A stretch of 64,000 nt of DNA from Aureispira sp050633105 (GTDB lineage Bacteria; Bacteroidota; Bacteroidia; Chitinophagales; Saprospiraceae). Positions 53,001-61,312 of this stretch are shown here, piece by piece. The position numbers and the translations under genes were made by a program. The first letter of the stretch is position 1; every line of letters starts with the position of its first letter. The stretch is taken from assembly GCA_050633105.1 (NCBI GenBank), contig JBOEFW010000047.1, forward strand, positions 32,945-96,944. Reading direction: 5' to 3'. A model generated the notes under the pieces. The model made no database searches and had not been told where the DNA came from. It worked only from the letters and a program-made list of their open reading frames with translations.

Positions 53001-53779
53001 GTACGGTCACTTTGTCCCGCCACAGCCTCCGTCGGGAGAGTCTAGTCAAAGGGGCAGGTTATACCGATGTACTAAACCTAGACGAGCGTTATGACAGCTA
53101 CAATATTGCTACTTCTAGTGGACAAAATGATGCAGGGGTGTTTGAATTGAATTTCAATGCAGAACGCTTCCTACCTTTTGAAGGATTAGGGGCGATCAGT
53201 ACTTGGGAATTGAGTTTACCAGAATATGCTCAGTTTGATTACAAAAGCATTACCGATGTGGTGATGCACTTGCGTTATACAGCACGTGATGGAGGAACAC
53301 AATTGGCAAAAGCGGCCAAGACGAATCTTCTTACGAACCTGACCAATGCCGCAAGTCAAGAACCACCCTCTATTTTAGTGAGTGCTCGTACGGCTTTTCC
53401 AACGGCTTGGTATGAATTTAAGAATCCTGCTACAGGAGATCCTCATGCCTTGGTCTTGGACATTAAACAACAACATTACCCTTACTTTACCAGTGTACTT
53501 GGTGCACCAACAATTGTAGGCGGTATGGTTGGTGTTGTTCAGAAAGAAAACAGCGCTCAGAATACAGTTGATGTAGTAGTATCTGCAACAACCTTGAGTA
53601 ATCAACCAGCTTCAATCGTCATCAATACAGAAACACGCTATGGAGCACAGGATTTAGGGGCATTGAATGAAGTAGGTACTGGTTCTTGGGCTATCACGGC
53701 TAATACACTTGTCGATGCTGAAGCGATAGAGGACATTTACCTTTTACTGGTTTATAAGTTACCAGCTCCTCCAGCTTAA
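44099..53779 (+). CDS. Tc toxin subunit A (TcA-like), 3226 aa
   Basis: A giant TcA subunit. The N-terminus has a peptidoglycan-binding-like helical repeat (VVSSFQKTQGLSVTGKIDLS near 115) and a carboxypeptidase-regulatory-like beta domain (about 155-250), both additions to ordinary TcA. The VRP1-type shell has FCGCVHCRSVYSPAAYLTDL near 700. The ABC-toxin N region includes EWKWMQYYRVWEANRKVFLY and LRDNKSELFKQFEEE near 1680. The pore and TcB-binding end has long helices (about 2600-2900) and WWFDIDYPGHYLRR near 2935. TcA normally has ~2500 residues; the excess is mainly N-terminal and in a neuraminidase-like middle. It forms the pentameric injector through which the TcC toxin enters. No signal peptide is visible. 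Confidence 0.9.
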   Translation: MQVIECPFNMEDHSQLENLTAVAGYIRNKAFDIETYEPGSIPEEVLVYIHALQEENQLSSEADMSAAVVDLLNELLLHKKYQDPIYIRVLHDWLRPLRYELPLAEYQNKKYGNGTTNVVSSFQKTQGLSVTGKIDLSTEQTLQQAYANLAYVVKGKVHDENWEGISDASIEVWTKTFRGTGVLLQSGVTHTTGEYTLSYHPPTDVETGLFIEEVHLLVSIKDKEGNLLLEEDIYHAAPVTWVNYTAGNRPYQGKPIYIALQAQLVPYLEGTALLQIEESDQHQDVTYLYQKTGVPIQTILQFYFAERVSSELEGISAAVLFAFFRQQLPSILPSSLLPDEPQEWNEWSETLTQTLVDAVPLMPLQLQERALEQAIQNNFIPLEEQQNKVVILQRLEELRLEYAQTKLLIAGRLSLNDLLKETGISAAKKTSIATQFANKQQLNPTILEEWHKEGLINEEEHGKIQEEWHLAVLSLYDKNVIQNLRTGYNKEEFSATISQASDFAKWTSQDWENLGYDPDDATGDFVQRAAALAPTVAAIAALQRHGEHGLKHLQELATLVDNQQLLSLGAVSIDTYLQEKNLELPQTTVNELKLIQRVEHLAPRPDLAPILLGSNIHSAYQVHRTGKTQLVEIYRQAGLEEALAKASANHTFVTASNTLSTLTGISASYGLLDGGGITPAAVTPLPNLEDLFGNNDFCGCVHCRSVYSPAAYLTDLLHWLENKPSKITNKNALDVLLERRPDLEHILLNCKNANTPMPYIDLVCEVLEYVIQPTPAYEKRNTTWLESELKAHSEYRLDTVYEQLAQLPNHPAYRPYASYDGFNIWQAQVHLFIEKLGISSSQFVQLLKHPGLGYLEQGAAVFELPSHEAIAITTPYADVDQLSTPSRNVATLLHDHQLSYEQLLLLLEGAYTNPNQVLSIEPEDSCDLEALLITNMTAVELDRWWRFLRLWKYTNWTMRELNNLLVHPKVGNGTLNTFTLERLSTFQRLQKRLGKSVDEVLGMMGSLDNKAYYNSNGDLVPSFYEVVFSHRLLEESQRDFFDKNNLSLSLDLGTITSEQIAYIGAALSMTSSQIETLLSFPQQGQWAQLLPQRVHQMASTAEGLGLLYAYATLAQYLNVSVEELKGYFRLLINSANPFVSLDQFHDFLDHYETLQASNLGLDERLFLLSGKELEGYQPSEVQVYEWQAALFEELGATYDNVMISKQTEAEVLQDLLSKTETFDTRELIETFLEVLYQTPNGRFTSQWSSTDRTDYLTTELGVLFAYADAAAVDQLKNELDSTTGSINAAVATLKVILHRRLHSTVVINHLADLWDAPTDVLAYLLGDNHPTLGQAARHRLMEASPTGSTTAHPMITVPTGPSLPNTTPSSLDFTTLYRRLLKYVFWAKAWQLNGKDLEQLELAVGTLPVLNLATLPLFNTTAAALYTTIPQVTEYLNTTQWVRFAKQHNIPVANLVEAILTLNTTNAVNDFLETIAEWTGWNPDDLIALHQHFQWTANSYTNELGHWEHWRQAVQLIQQLQVSAPEVLGWLSLYDTTNSNYFAQQKLIAQQVQNAVREAATPEQWSIFQQEIQDQIRLQKRNALVAYARNYDAQGNRVYYSTNDLYHIHLIDPQMSACQLTSRIKQAISAVQLYVQRCRLGLEQDQIQVNEEYGWSEWKWMQYYRVWEANRKVFLYPENWIEPSLRDNKSELFKQFEEEILQQEVTQENVELALENYLVQLNEISNLEIMSIARGFEQGSAVTHVLARTKEHPAVYYYRKIDDRSMEWTGWKKLSFEVQGEHPVLQVYQNKLHLFWLQIVEQPEEIIVTHEKVGVGLPHSNGIYPTSSTSSNGGVKSNTVKNNRFHKEVKLAWSTLHEGGWSTQKLSKRKLIHPWPHPNHSILLRPRPKQDDLWMDVYVSRSVEFNSTYYYNQFTNEYELLSGDSFDKAAPAVHYGSFVFDGFVRKIKAREIRGTYWYPILRGAPIYNSITQLAATGPVWLDDIQASIGTPTQYTVVTNYGSFNLSNVNDTNNLLGKLHGNAISLQEEQTFVNLWVVSNNNNTPVISIEYYTEDYHGTLTYQTVTGTFQSINNYLQNNSINHINGAVRPEETIQQFAGYSTSNATLSQEYIRHNNASSIDYIHNTFGEDGQHLEKLSVAEVTVDLEKPNNLQFRHNLLTTGNPSQQDLLLQDNGNTIAHPFNTAKNPFQVVLPMGYTSGDTRWGNHLAFQDHFRSIYLHKSGNTHLGYRLYHPHARTLLQTLGSTGVEGFYTRATQQQEGIDLATVYTAANMHLEDSIEDINFKYSDGYGLYNWELFFHVPFLIATELSKTQRFEEAMAWFHCVFNPLGIDDSLNTAASDVSRYWITQPFYEHSQSNYLVQQIQNLLSGLLPKTTQQAIEKWKDHPFQPHVIARMRPVAYQKAIVMKYIDNLLAWGDQLFRQDTLESINQASLMYVLAAELLGERPKELKGKTPTELDYNTIKADLDHYFSNTALDENLVISTSQSGLFIPGDENPVQLYSLPNNAQYFCIPHNEKLLGYWDTVADRLFKIRHCQNIDGRVRQLPLFAPPIDPALLVNAQANGVDISSVVQNISAFPPHYKYRPLVRLATQFSAEVKSLGQRLLSALQSKDAEGMALLQVGNAMNVLNATTGLKQLQIEEAQAHILSLEAARTAAIFRQDFYANRAYMNAGEKTAQTLIGTSLGLDTVSMATQLIGSFLAGIPKVEGGALGPVPFVKTEIIDGTKLANTLSIISTATAQASGLVSKTASIVGTQANYDRRQEEWDFQAELAEQDIKQIEQQIAAAQIRVALAEKDLKTHQLQIDNTETELAYLQSKYTNQQLYSWMVGQLSTIYRQAYDLAFDLAKRAEQSLNYELGLPLATPLMIQNGYWDSLRKGLLAGDKLMLSINQLEDKYVQLNKRELELTKHISLHQWAPDALLQLKTTGKCQLHIPEWWFDIDYPGHYLRRIKALTISIPCIVGPNTNVNCTVTLSRHSLRRESLVKGAGYTDVLNLDERYDSYNIATSSGQNDAGVFELNFNAERFLPFEGLGAISTWELSLPEYAQFDYKSITDVVMHLRYTARDGGTQLAKAAKTNLLTNLTNAASQEPPSILVSARTAFPTAWYEFKNPATGDPHALVLDIKQQHYPYFTSVLGAPTIVGGMVGVVQKENSAQNTVDVVVSATTLSNQPASIVINTETRYGAQDLGALNEVGTGSWAITANTLVDAEAIEDIYLLLVYKLPAPPA

Positions 53780-53792
53780 TATTTGCAATGTT

Positions 53793-53828
53793 CTTGCCTA
53801 ATCTGTTGCTAGTAATGGATTAGGCAAG
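53793..53828 (+). terminator. Hairpin between tcA and tcB-tcC, possible attenuator
   Basis: CTTGCCTAATC (53793-53803) pairs perfectly with GATTAGGCAAG (53818-53828), with a 14-nt loop. No strong T run follows, so it may only attenuate or stabilise the mRNA and tune the ratio of the two subunits. Confidence 0.5.
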
Positions 53829-53884
53829 ATTAAATAATGTCTAATACTATAACCCTTTGTCTATACCACTAAATCCATTGCTTC

Positions 53885-56800
53885 ATGGACAATACACCCA
53901 ATAACCAAGATCAAGGCCCTCAACCCTTTGCTAGTAATTTAGCACAGGACGGGCAACATCAAGCCCCGGAAATAAGCCTACCCAAAGGTGGCGGTGCCTT
54001 AAAGGGCATTGATGAAAAATTAAATGTTAACCCTGTAACAGGAAGTAGTGGGATGAGCATTCCTTTGCCTGTCGCTCCTGCACGAGGCGGCTTTAGTCCT
54101 GCTTTATCTATTAGTTACAGTTCTGGAGCAGGCAATGGCCTTTTTGGAATGGGTTGGGGCTTGGCACTGCCCAACATTCAGCGCAAAACCAACCAAGAAC
54201 TGCCTACATATCAAGATAAGGAAGAGTCTGATACCTTTATTCTGGCAGGAGCCGAAGATCTAGTACCGAAGTTGCAACAAGATCAAAATACAGGGCAATG
54301 GAATCCTGTTACGCGCCAAGAAGGAGATTTTCTTATAAAAGAATACCGACCTCGAATAGAAGGCAGTTGGCTGCGCATCGAACAATGGGTGGACACGAGC
54401 AACAAGGATCGTTTGCATTGGCGAACAATTAGCACCAATAATACGATTACCGTCTATGGGGACACCCCAAGCAGTTGTATCCAAGATCCAGCAGCTCCCA
54501 ATGGGCAGAAAATCTTTGAATGGAAGATTTCTTACAGTTATGACAACTTAGGCAACCTAATCGTCTATGAATATCAGGAAGAAGATTTAGTAGGGGTCTT
54601 GCCAACGGTTTATGAGAAAAACAGGAATAGAGGGAATGTGGTTAATACCTATTTGAAGCGGGTCCATTATGGGAATAAGGAACCTTATCATCATGGTGAT
54701 TCGTTGCCTGTTTCCGATGAATTTCTATTTGAAACCCTCTTAGATTATGGCGATCATTCTAGTAGTAATGTCAGTACCACACCAGATCAAGATTGGGTAG
54801 CGCGACGCGATGCTTTTTCGAATTTTAGAGCTGGCTTTGATCTGAGAACCTATCGTCTTTGTGCGCGCGTTTTGTTGTTTCATAAATTTGATTTGGCGCA
54901 TCAACCTGTCAAAAAACTATTGGTTAGCGCCTTAGAGTTGACTTATGAAGATTATCCAGAAAAAACTCCCAGTAGTCATCCTTTAGAGGGGTTTACCTAT
55001 CTTAAATCGGCGCAAACTAGGGGCTATTTATACGATACAGCAACGAACAGTTATGAAGATAAAGACCAACCGCCTGTAGAGTTTTATTATCAAGGACATG
55101 CTTGGGATACGACTTTAAAAGAGTTGGATAACTACGAGCAGATGCCTGTAGGCCTTAATCAAGGCAGTTACCAATGGATGGATTTTTATGGCAAAGGAAT
55201 TGCAGGGGTTTTGAGTCAACAAAACCAAGCTTGGTATTACAAAGAAAATCTAGGAGGTGGACAGTTTAGCCCTGCCAAACTACTGGCTGAGAAACCTTCT
55301 TTTGCAGGCTTGCAATTTCAAGATTTGGAAGGCAATGGCGAGCGCCAATTGGTGAATTATAGCCAAGCGCCTCAAGGCTTTTTTGAATGGAAAGATGGGG
55401 AGCAATGGAATAACTTTAAGTACTTTGAAGCATTGCCCAATCGCAATTTGAGCAATGATCCTTATGCCCGCTTTATCGACCTAGATGGCGATGGCCGCGC
55501 AGATTTGTTAATCACAGCAGATCACTTTTTCCAATGGTATCCATCCAAGGGCAAAGAAGGCTTTGGAGCCGCCAATCGGGTCTATACGCCTTTAGACGAG
55601 GAAGAAGGGCCAAGAATCGTGTTTGCTGATCAGGAGCAGTCCATTTTTTTGGCGGATATGACAGGTGATGGTATGACAGATATTGTCCGTATTAGAAATG
55701 GGGAAGTTTGTTATTGGGCGAATAAGGGCTATGGGAACTTCTCTGCTAAGATTACCATGCAGCACGCTCCCCTATTTGACCATGAAGAGCAGTTTAATCC
55801 CCAGTATTTATACCTCTTAGATATTGATGGTTCGGGCACCACCGACTTGGCTTATTATCATAAAAATGCCTTACAAGTCTGGTGCAATTGGTCAGGCAAT
55901 GAGTTTGTAGAGGCGCCCAAAATTATTGCTCCCTTTCCTAGCCTAGCACCAGGAGCGCGCTTAGATGTAGTGGATTTGTTGGGAACAGGAACCAGTTGCT
56001 TGGTCTGGTCATCGAGTCATCAGAAAGATCAAAACACCCCCTTAAAATACATCCATCTGACGGCAGGTAAAAAACCGCATTTATTATACCAGTATACCAA
56101 TAACTTAGGGGCGAGTACGGAATTGACCTACAGTCATTCTACTAAATTTTATCTAGCCGACAAGCAGGCTGGAACCCCTTGGGCAACTAAGTTGCCTTTT
56201 CCAGTGCATGTGGTGGAAAAAGTGACCAGTATCGATCATATTCAGCAAACCATTTTTACCCAGCAATACCGTTATGCGCATGGTTATTATGATCAAATAG
56301 AACGAGAGTTTAGAGGTTTTGGACGCGTAGAAACTTTGGACACAACTTCCTTGGATGAACTGTTGTCTACAGGAGCGAATAATGTACAAATAGACCATTA
56401 TCAAGTACCTATTAAAACCATTAGTTGGTACCATACAGGCGCTTGCTTTAAAGAAAAAGACTTAATTGCCGCTTATGAAGAAGAGTATTATCAGAACAGT
56501 CCAATAGAGCAACCTATAGCAGGGCGTATATTGCCTGCTGGTTTGACTGGAAAAGCCTACATAGAAGCACACCGTGCCTTAAAAGGTTTGCCTTTGCGCC
56601 AAGAAGTCTACAGTTTGGATAATAATCCTCACCCTTATAGTACCAGTCGTCAAAGTTATGCCCTAAAAGAAGTACAGCCCCATGAAGGGCAACAATATGC
56701 TTCCTTTGTAGTCGTTCCTGAGCAGCAATTTAGTTACAATTATGAACGGAATCCCGATGATCCCCGCATCAGTCAAGAGCTTGTTTTAGCAACCGACAAA

Positions 56801-59800
56801 CTCGGCATTCCAATAGAAACCGCGAGTATCATTTATCCGCGTCTTTTTATGCCCCCCTCTGCTCCAGACTTGCCTTGGATGGTAGAAGAAGAACAACGTA
56901 AGCTGCATATTATTACTAGGAAAATCAGCTTAACAGAAGATATTGATTTGCCTAATGCGTATCGTTTACGAACGGCGTATGAAGAGCAGGCCTATGAACT
57001 TTTGCAAGCGAGTTGGGCTGCAGGACTTCCTTATTTTGAGCCGCAAGGCTTAAAACAAGTAGTGGATACTGCTATGGTGTTGGATTATATAGAAGAGCCC
57101 GACTCCAATTTACCAGCAACCATTTATAAACGCTTGCATGGACATACTAAGGTACAATTGCTTAAAGATGATTTATCGGGACCCTTGCCTATTGGTAGCT
57201 TGAGTAGTTTGGGAATCCCTTATAAAACCTATCAATTGGCTTATACGGCCTTACAATTGACGGGTGACCCTGCACAACAATTAAAGGGTTTATTTACGAC
57301 CGATGCTGGAACCAATTTACTACAAGGCTTGCCTGCTCTATCTAGTTTGGGCTATGCAGATTTGGAGAACAACGGCAATTGGTGGCTGCATTCGGGGACA
57401 ACCCTATACGATGTCCAAGCGGCCAATAATTTTTACTTGCCTTATGGGGTGGAAGATATTTTGGGCAATCAAAGCACCATGCAGTATGATGCTTATCAAC
57501 TCCTTCCGACTTCGGTAACGGATGTATTGGGAAATACGAGCAGTGCTGCATACGATTATCGGGTATTACAACCTCAATTACTGACGGATATCAACGACAA
57601 CCAATCCGCTGTCTTTTTTGATGAATTAGGGATCGTTACGAAATCGGCTATTCTAGGAAAAATTGGTCAAGTAGAAGGCGATACCCTAGAGCATCCGACG
57701 GCAGAACTGCGCTATGATTTTTATAATTATAAAGATCGTGGACAACCCAATTATATCCATTCCAAGGTAAGAGAAGAACATTACAGCCAAAACCCAGTAG
57801 CAACTTGGCAGGAAAGTTACGAATACTCTAGTGGTATGGGCGAGGTCATTATGGCCAAGGTGCAAACCAAGGGAGGGAAAGCGAAAAAATGGGACAGCAC
57901 CACCAATACCCTTTTGGATATAGACACCACTACTAATGCCGATTATCCGCGTCGTTGGATTGGCAATGGGCGTACTATTATTAATAATAAAGGCTTACCT
58001 ATCAAGCAATATGAGCCTTATTTTTCAGTCACTCATAAATTTGAGTCCGCTCCAGAATTGGTAGAAATTGGCTACAGCCCTACGCTCTATTATGATGCCG
58101 CAGGGAGAAATAACTATACCGAATTAGCCAATGGAACTATTGTCAAGACGGAATTTGATAGCTGGTATTCTAAGCAATACGATTCCAATGATACCATCAA
58201 GGAAAGTGTCTTGTATACCACTCTATCCAGTAATGATAAAGCTATTGTAGATGGTTCTACGCCTCCAACCAATGCTAGGTTGCGGGCTATTTGGCAGGCC
58301 GTACAACATGCCAATACCCCTACAACAGTGCATACAGATTGTTTAGGACGAGCGATTTATGCTTGTGAAGAATTAGAAGCAGGAATAACCTATGCGGCAG
58401 TCTTTACCCAAACAGATCTAGCAGGCCGAACAAGTCGTATTTACGATCAATTAGCGACCGCAGAGCTGCTTCAAAACCCAGTAGGTGATTACACGACGAA
58501 CAGAGGGGTAAGTAGTATTGCTCAAAGCAATTTGCTAGGACAAGGAGTCAAGAGTTGGACGGCTGTAAAAGGAACTGCTTGGACGTTTACCGATGCCTTA
58601 GGGCGTTTGGTACGGCTCTGGGATAATCCAGATGATACGATCAATAAGGTAGAGTATTCTACACAATATGACAATGCTCATCGTCCTTTAAAAACCTATG
58701 TCAAAAAAGGAAGTACAGGCACACCTATCTGTTTTGCAAAGACAATTTATGGCGAGGATATTCCTGCTAGTGCAGGGATTAATGCTAGCGCCAATAATTT
58801 ACTAGGACAAGCGTACCAGAGTTATGACCAATCAGGAGTGATTACGACCACACTTATCGACTTCAAAGGAAATCCCTTGGAGATGAATCGACAAATGACA
58901 ACGACCTATGATGCCTTGATAGATTGGGATGGAACAGTGGGCTTAGAAACCGAGGTATTTACTACTCAGAGTAGTTATGATGCCCTGAATCGCCCTGTTG
59001 TAACCACGTTGCCTGATGGGAGTATCCTTCAACCAACCTACAATGTAGGGGGCTATATGGAGCAATTAAATGTGGATGTCCTAGGTTTGGGCAATTCGGT
59101 CACTTATTTGGAGGGACAAGACTTTGATGCCAAAGGCCAACAGCAGCATCTAAAATTGGGCAATGGGACAGTAACACAATTCTTTTATGAGGCGACCACT
59201 TTTCGCTTAAGCAATTTGCTAACGACTAAGAACAGTGAAAAGCTACAAGACTTGCAGTATACTTATGACGCTGTAGGTAATGCGGTTGACATTAAGGACA
59301 AGGCACAAAGTACTTATTATTACAACAATGAGGCCGTCAGTCCTCAAAAGACGTTTCAATACGATGCGTTATATCGCCTAACAGCAGCTACAGGTCGACA
59401 ACATGCCAATGCAGGCATTGTTCCAAATACCAATAAAGATTTTTATCAAGACCTACCTGCCCACAGCATACAAAGTGCAGTGACCAACTACACGCAACGC
59501 TATGAATATGATAAGGTTGGCAACATTATCCTTCTAAACCAAGTTAATGCTTGGAATCGCAGCTATACCTATGCAACCAATAATGCCACGAATCAACTCC
59601 TAGAAACCAAATTAAGTGGTCATACTAAGATTACTTATACGTATGATCATCATGGAAATATGAAAGCTCTGCCCCATTTGCAGGCCTTGGAGTGGAACCA
59701 CCAAGATGAATTAGTGCAAGTAAAGCTCGATGCCAGCGGCAATGTCGTGCATTATAATTATGATGGAGGCGGTCAACGTACCCGTAAAATTATCACGAAC

Positions 59801-61312
59801 AATGGCCTTAAGAAAAAAGAAAGGTTGTATCTTGGAGGGGTTGAGCGTTATCAGGAGTATGATAATAATGGGGTGGTTACGCTAGAGCGTTGGACGTTGC
59901 AAGTAGAGGGATTAGCGCAAGTGGATACGCTGACAGTTGATAATTCTGTTGCTGTTGGAACTCCTTTGCCTGTTGCGCGTTATCAATATAGGGATCGGCT
60001 GGGTTCATCCACTATTGAAGCTAATGAGCGTGGCCAAGTGATTAGTTATGAGGAGTATTATCCTTATGGGGCTAGTGCTTATCGGGCGGCTGCTTCTGGG
60101 GTTGATTTGAGCCTCAAAAGATACAGATTTACTGGCAAGGAGCGAGATGAGGAAACAGGTTTGGATTATTTTGGGGTGCGGTATTATGCTTCTTGGCTTG
60201 GTCGTTGGACATCGGGCGATCCTGGGGACTTTGTGGATGGACTCAACCTCTACAGATATACACAGAATAATCCTGTTAATGAGATTGATCGCGAGGGGTA
60301 TAGTACGGAGAATGTGGACCCCCCGCCAGTAAAGAAGAAAGAAAATACAATAGAAGGAGGTAATCCTCTAGGAGATGCGGCTAGTGAAATAGTGGTTAAT
60401 AGTGATACAATGGACGCTGATTCTAGTGGTGGTTGGGGAGATCGAGAAACAGGAACTTTGTATACTAGTGTATATTTTGTATTTGATGAAGATATGGAAG
60501 GAGTATCTTTAGAGGAAAAACAAGCTTATGTAGATGCTTTTGCAAAAGCAGTAACAGAGCAATGGACTACATATACGATTGATGGTACTCCTGTTAACTT
60601 AGATGGAGTTACATTTAAGCTATTAGATGAAACTTATAATGCTAGTGATCCTTATCATAATCTTTTTACAGTAGGAGGAGGTGTTTCTGATCCAATGTGG
60701 CAACAAGGAGATACGTCTCAAACTTCTTATGTTCAAGGCAACAAAGGATACATGTATTATCTAGGTGGAAATCCGAGTAGTTATGCTGCTCATGAGTTCG
60801 GACATATTTTTGGTTTATCAGATCGCTACCATGAAGGTGTACTTGGAAGTGGAACGGAGGTGAATAGAGATCCTAGATTAACAGGCCGTTTAACTGTTCC
60901 AATGATTTTAAATAAAGCAGTAGATCAAGATTATGATCCTTTCAATAATTTTTATGCAGGAAGTGGAAATGATTTAACACCAATGCAAATGAGTATTGTA
61001 TTTAATGCTTCTCTACAAGAGCAAAAATATCCCACAGGAATATATATTGATCATGAAAGATTTCCTAAAAAATATGATGCAATTAAATATAATGGACTTT
61101 TTCACACGCCTCAAGCGTATATACAGAGAAATGGAGTGCCTACTAAAAAAGGTAAGCTATTGCATTTTGTAATGAAAAATCCTTTAGGTGGATTATTATA
61201 TTACAAGAAAAAGAGTAGGCGCAGAGTATTGAAACCCATCTTTGACATGACTAAAGACGAGCGAAAATTCAATATTGATTATGTAAAAATGAGATTAGGA
61301 CATGTACATTAG
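53885..61312 (+). CDS. TcB-TcC (SpvB/Rhs) fusion with metalloprotease toxin end
   Basis: A 2475-residue single-chain cocoon. An SpvB-like start (ALSISYSSGAGNGLFGMGWG near 74) is followed by FG-GAP/VCBS-like repeats (FIDLDGDGRADLLI near 535, LADMTGDGMTDIVRI near 595, LLDIDGSGTTDLAYY near 645). Then come TcB middle regions, Rhs/YD repeats (about 1700-2020) and the conserved Rhs core ending SGDPGDFVDGLNLYRYTQNN near 2115. The final ~330 residues are the variable toxin, with HEFGHIFGLSDRYH (H2303, E2304, H2307), the HExxHxxGxxD signature of metzincin-type zinc proteases. TcB and TcC are usually two proteins; here they are fused. Base composition becomes more AT-rich after the core, as in exchanged tips. 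Confidence 0.9.
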   Translation: MDNTPNNQDQGPQPFASNLAQDGQHQAPEISLPKGGGALKGIDEKLNVNPVTGSSGMSIPLPVAPARGGFSPALSISYSSGAGNGLFGMGWGLALPNIQRKTNQELPTYQDKEESDTFILAGAEDLVPKLQQDQNTGQWNPVTRQEGDFLIKEYRPRIEGSWLRIEQWVDTSNKDRLHWRTISTNNTITVYGDTPSSCIQDPAAPNGQKIFEWKISYSYDNLGNLIVYEYQEEDLVGVLPTVYEKNRNRGNVVNTYLKRVHYGNKEPYHHGDSLPVSDEFLFETLLDYGDHSSSNVSTTPDQDWVARRDAFSNFRAGFDLRTYRLCARVLLFHKFDLAHQPVKKLLVSALELTYEDYPEKTPSSHPLEGFTYLKSAQTRGYLYDTATNSYEDKDQPPVEFYYQGHAWDTTLKELDNYEQMPVGLNQGSYQWMDFYGKGIAGVLSQQNQAWYYKENLGGGQFSPAKLLAEKPSFAGLQFQDLEGNGERQLVNYSQAPQGFFEWKDGEQWNNFKYFEALPNRNLSNDPYARFIDLDGDGRADLLITADHFFQWYPSKGKEGFGAANRVYTPLDEEEGPRIVFADQEQSIFLADMTGDGMTDIVRIRNGEVCYWANKGYGNFSAKITMQHAPLFDHEEQFNPQYLYLLDIDGSGTTDLAYYHKNALQVWCNWSGNEFVEAPKIIAPFPSLAPGARLDVVDLLGTGTSCLVWSSSHQKDQNTPLKYIHLTAGKKPHLLYQYTNNLGASTELTYSHSTKFYLADKQAGTPWATKLPFPVHVVEKVTSIDHIQQTIFTQQYRYAHGYYDQIEREFRGFGRVETLDTTSLDELLSTGANNVQIDHYQVPIKTISWYHTGACFKEKDLIAAYEEEYYQNSPIEQPIAGRILPAGLTGKAYIEAHRALKGLPLRQEVYSLDNNPHPYSTSRQSYALKEVQPHEGQQYASFVVVPEQQFSYNYERNPDDPRISQELVLATDKLGIPIETASIIYPRLFMPPSAPDLPWMVEEEQRKLHIITRKISLTEDIDLPNAYRLRTAYEEQAYELLQASWAAGLPYFEPQGLKQVVDTAMVLDYIEEPDSNLPATIYKRLHGHTKVQLLKDDLSGPLPIGSLSSLGIPYKTYQLAYTALQLTGDPAQQLKGLFTTDAGTNLLQGLPALSSLGYADLENNGNWWLHSGTTLYDVQAANNFYLPYGVEDILGNQSTMQYDAYQLLPTSVTDVLGNTSSAAYDYRVLQPQLLTDINDNQSAVFFDELGIVTKSAILGKIGQVEGDTLEHPTAELRYDFYNYKDRGQPNYIHSKVREEHYSQNPVATWQESYEYSSGMGEVIMAKVQTKGGKAKKWDSTTNTLLDIDTTTNADYPRRWIGNGRTIINNKGLPIKQYEPYFSVTHKFESAPELVEIGYSPTLYYDAAGRNNYTELANGTIVKTEFDSWYSKQYDSNDTIKESVLYTTLSSNDKAIVDGSTPPTNARLRAIWQAVQHANTPTTVHTDCLGRAIYACEELEAGITYAAVFTQTDLAGRTSRIYDQLATAELLQNPVGDYTTNRGVSSIAQSNLLGQGVKSWTAVKGTAWTFTDALGRLVRLWDNPDDTINKVEYSTQYDNAHRPLKTYVKKGSTGTPICFAKTIYGEDIPASAGINASANNLLGQAYQSYDQSGVITTTLIDFKGNPLEMNRQMTTTYDALIDWDGTVGLETEVFTTQSSYDALNRPVVTTLPDGSILQPTYNVGGYMEQLNVDVLGLGNSVTYLEGQDFDAKGQQQHLKLGNGTVTQFFYEATTFRLSNLLTTKNSEKLQDLQYTYDAVGNAVDIKDKAQSTYYYNNEAVSPQKTFQYDALYRLTAATGRQHANAGIVPNTNKDFYQDLPAHSIQSAVTNYTQRYEYDKVGNIILLNQVNAWNRSYTYATNNATNQLLETKLSGHTKITYTYDHHGNMKALPHLQALEWNHQDELVQVKLDASGNVVHYNYDGGGQRTRKIITNNGLKKKERLYLGGVERYQEYDNNGVVTLERWTLQVEGLAQVDTLTVDNSVAVGTPLPVARYQYRDRLGSSTIEANERGQVISYEEYYPYGASAYRAAASGVDLSLKRYRFTGKERDEETGLDYFGVRYYASWLGRWTSGDPGDFVDGLNLYRYTQNNPVNEIDREGYSTENVDPPPVKKKENTIEGGNPLGDAASEIVVNSDTMDADSSGGWGDRETGTLYTSVYFVFDEDMEGVSLEEKQAYVDAFAKAVTEQWTTYTIDGTPVNLDGVTFKLLDETYNASDPYHNLFTVGGGVSDPMWQQGDTSQTSYVQGNKGYMYYLGGNPSSYAAHEFGHIFGLSDRYHEGVLGSGTEVNRDPRLTGRLTVPMILNKAVDQDYDPFNNFYAGSGNDLTPMQMSIVFNASLQEQKYPTGIYIDHERFPKKYDAIKYNGLFHTPQAYIQRNGVPTKKGKLLHFVMKNPLGGLLYYKKKSRRRVLKPIFDMTKDERKFNIDYVKMRLGHVH
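59980..60312 (+). repeat. Rhs core repeat, copy 1 (in tcB-tcC)
   Basis: 333 bp of Rhs core that recurs without indels at 62670-63002 (constant offset of 2690). The best block, starting GGCCAAGTGATTAGTTATGA, is identical for about 55 bp. This is the stretch in which homologous recombination could swap toxin ends. Confidence 0.85.
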
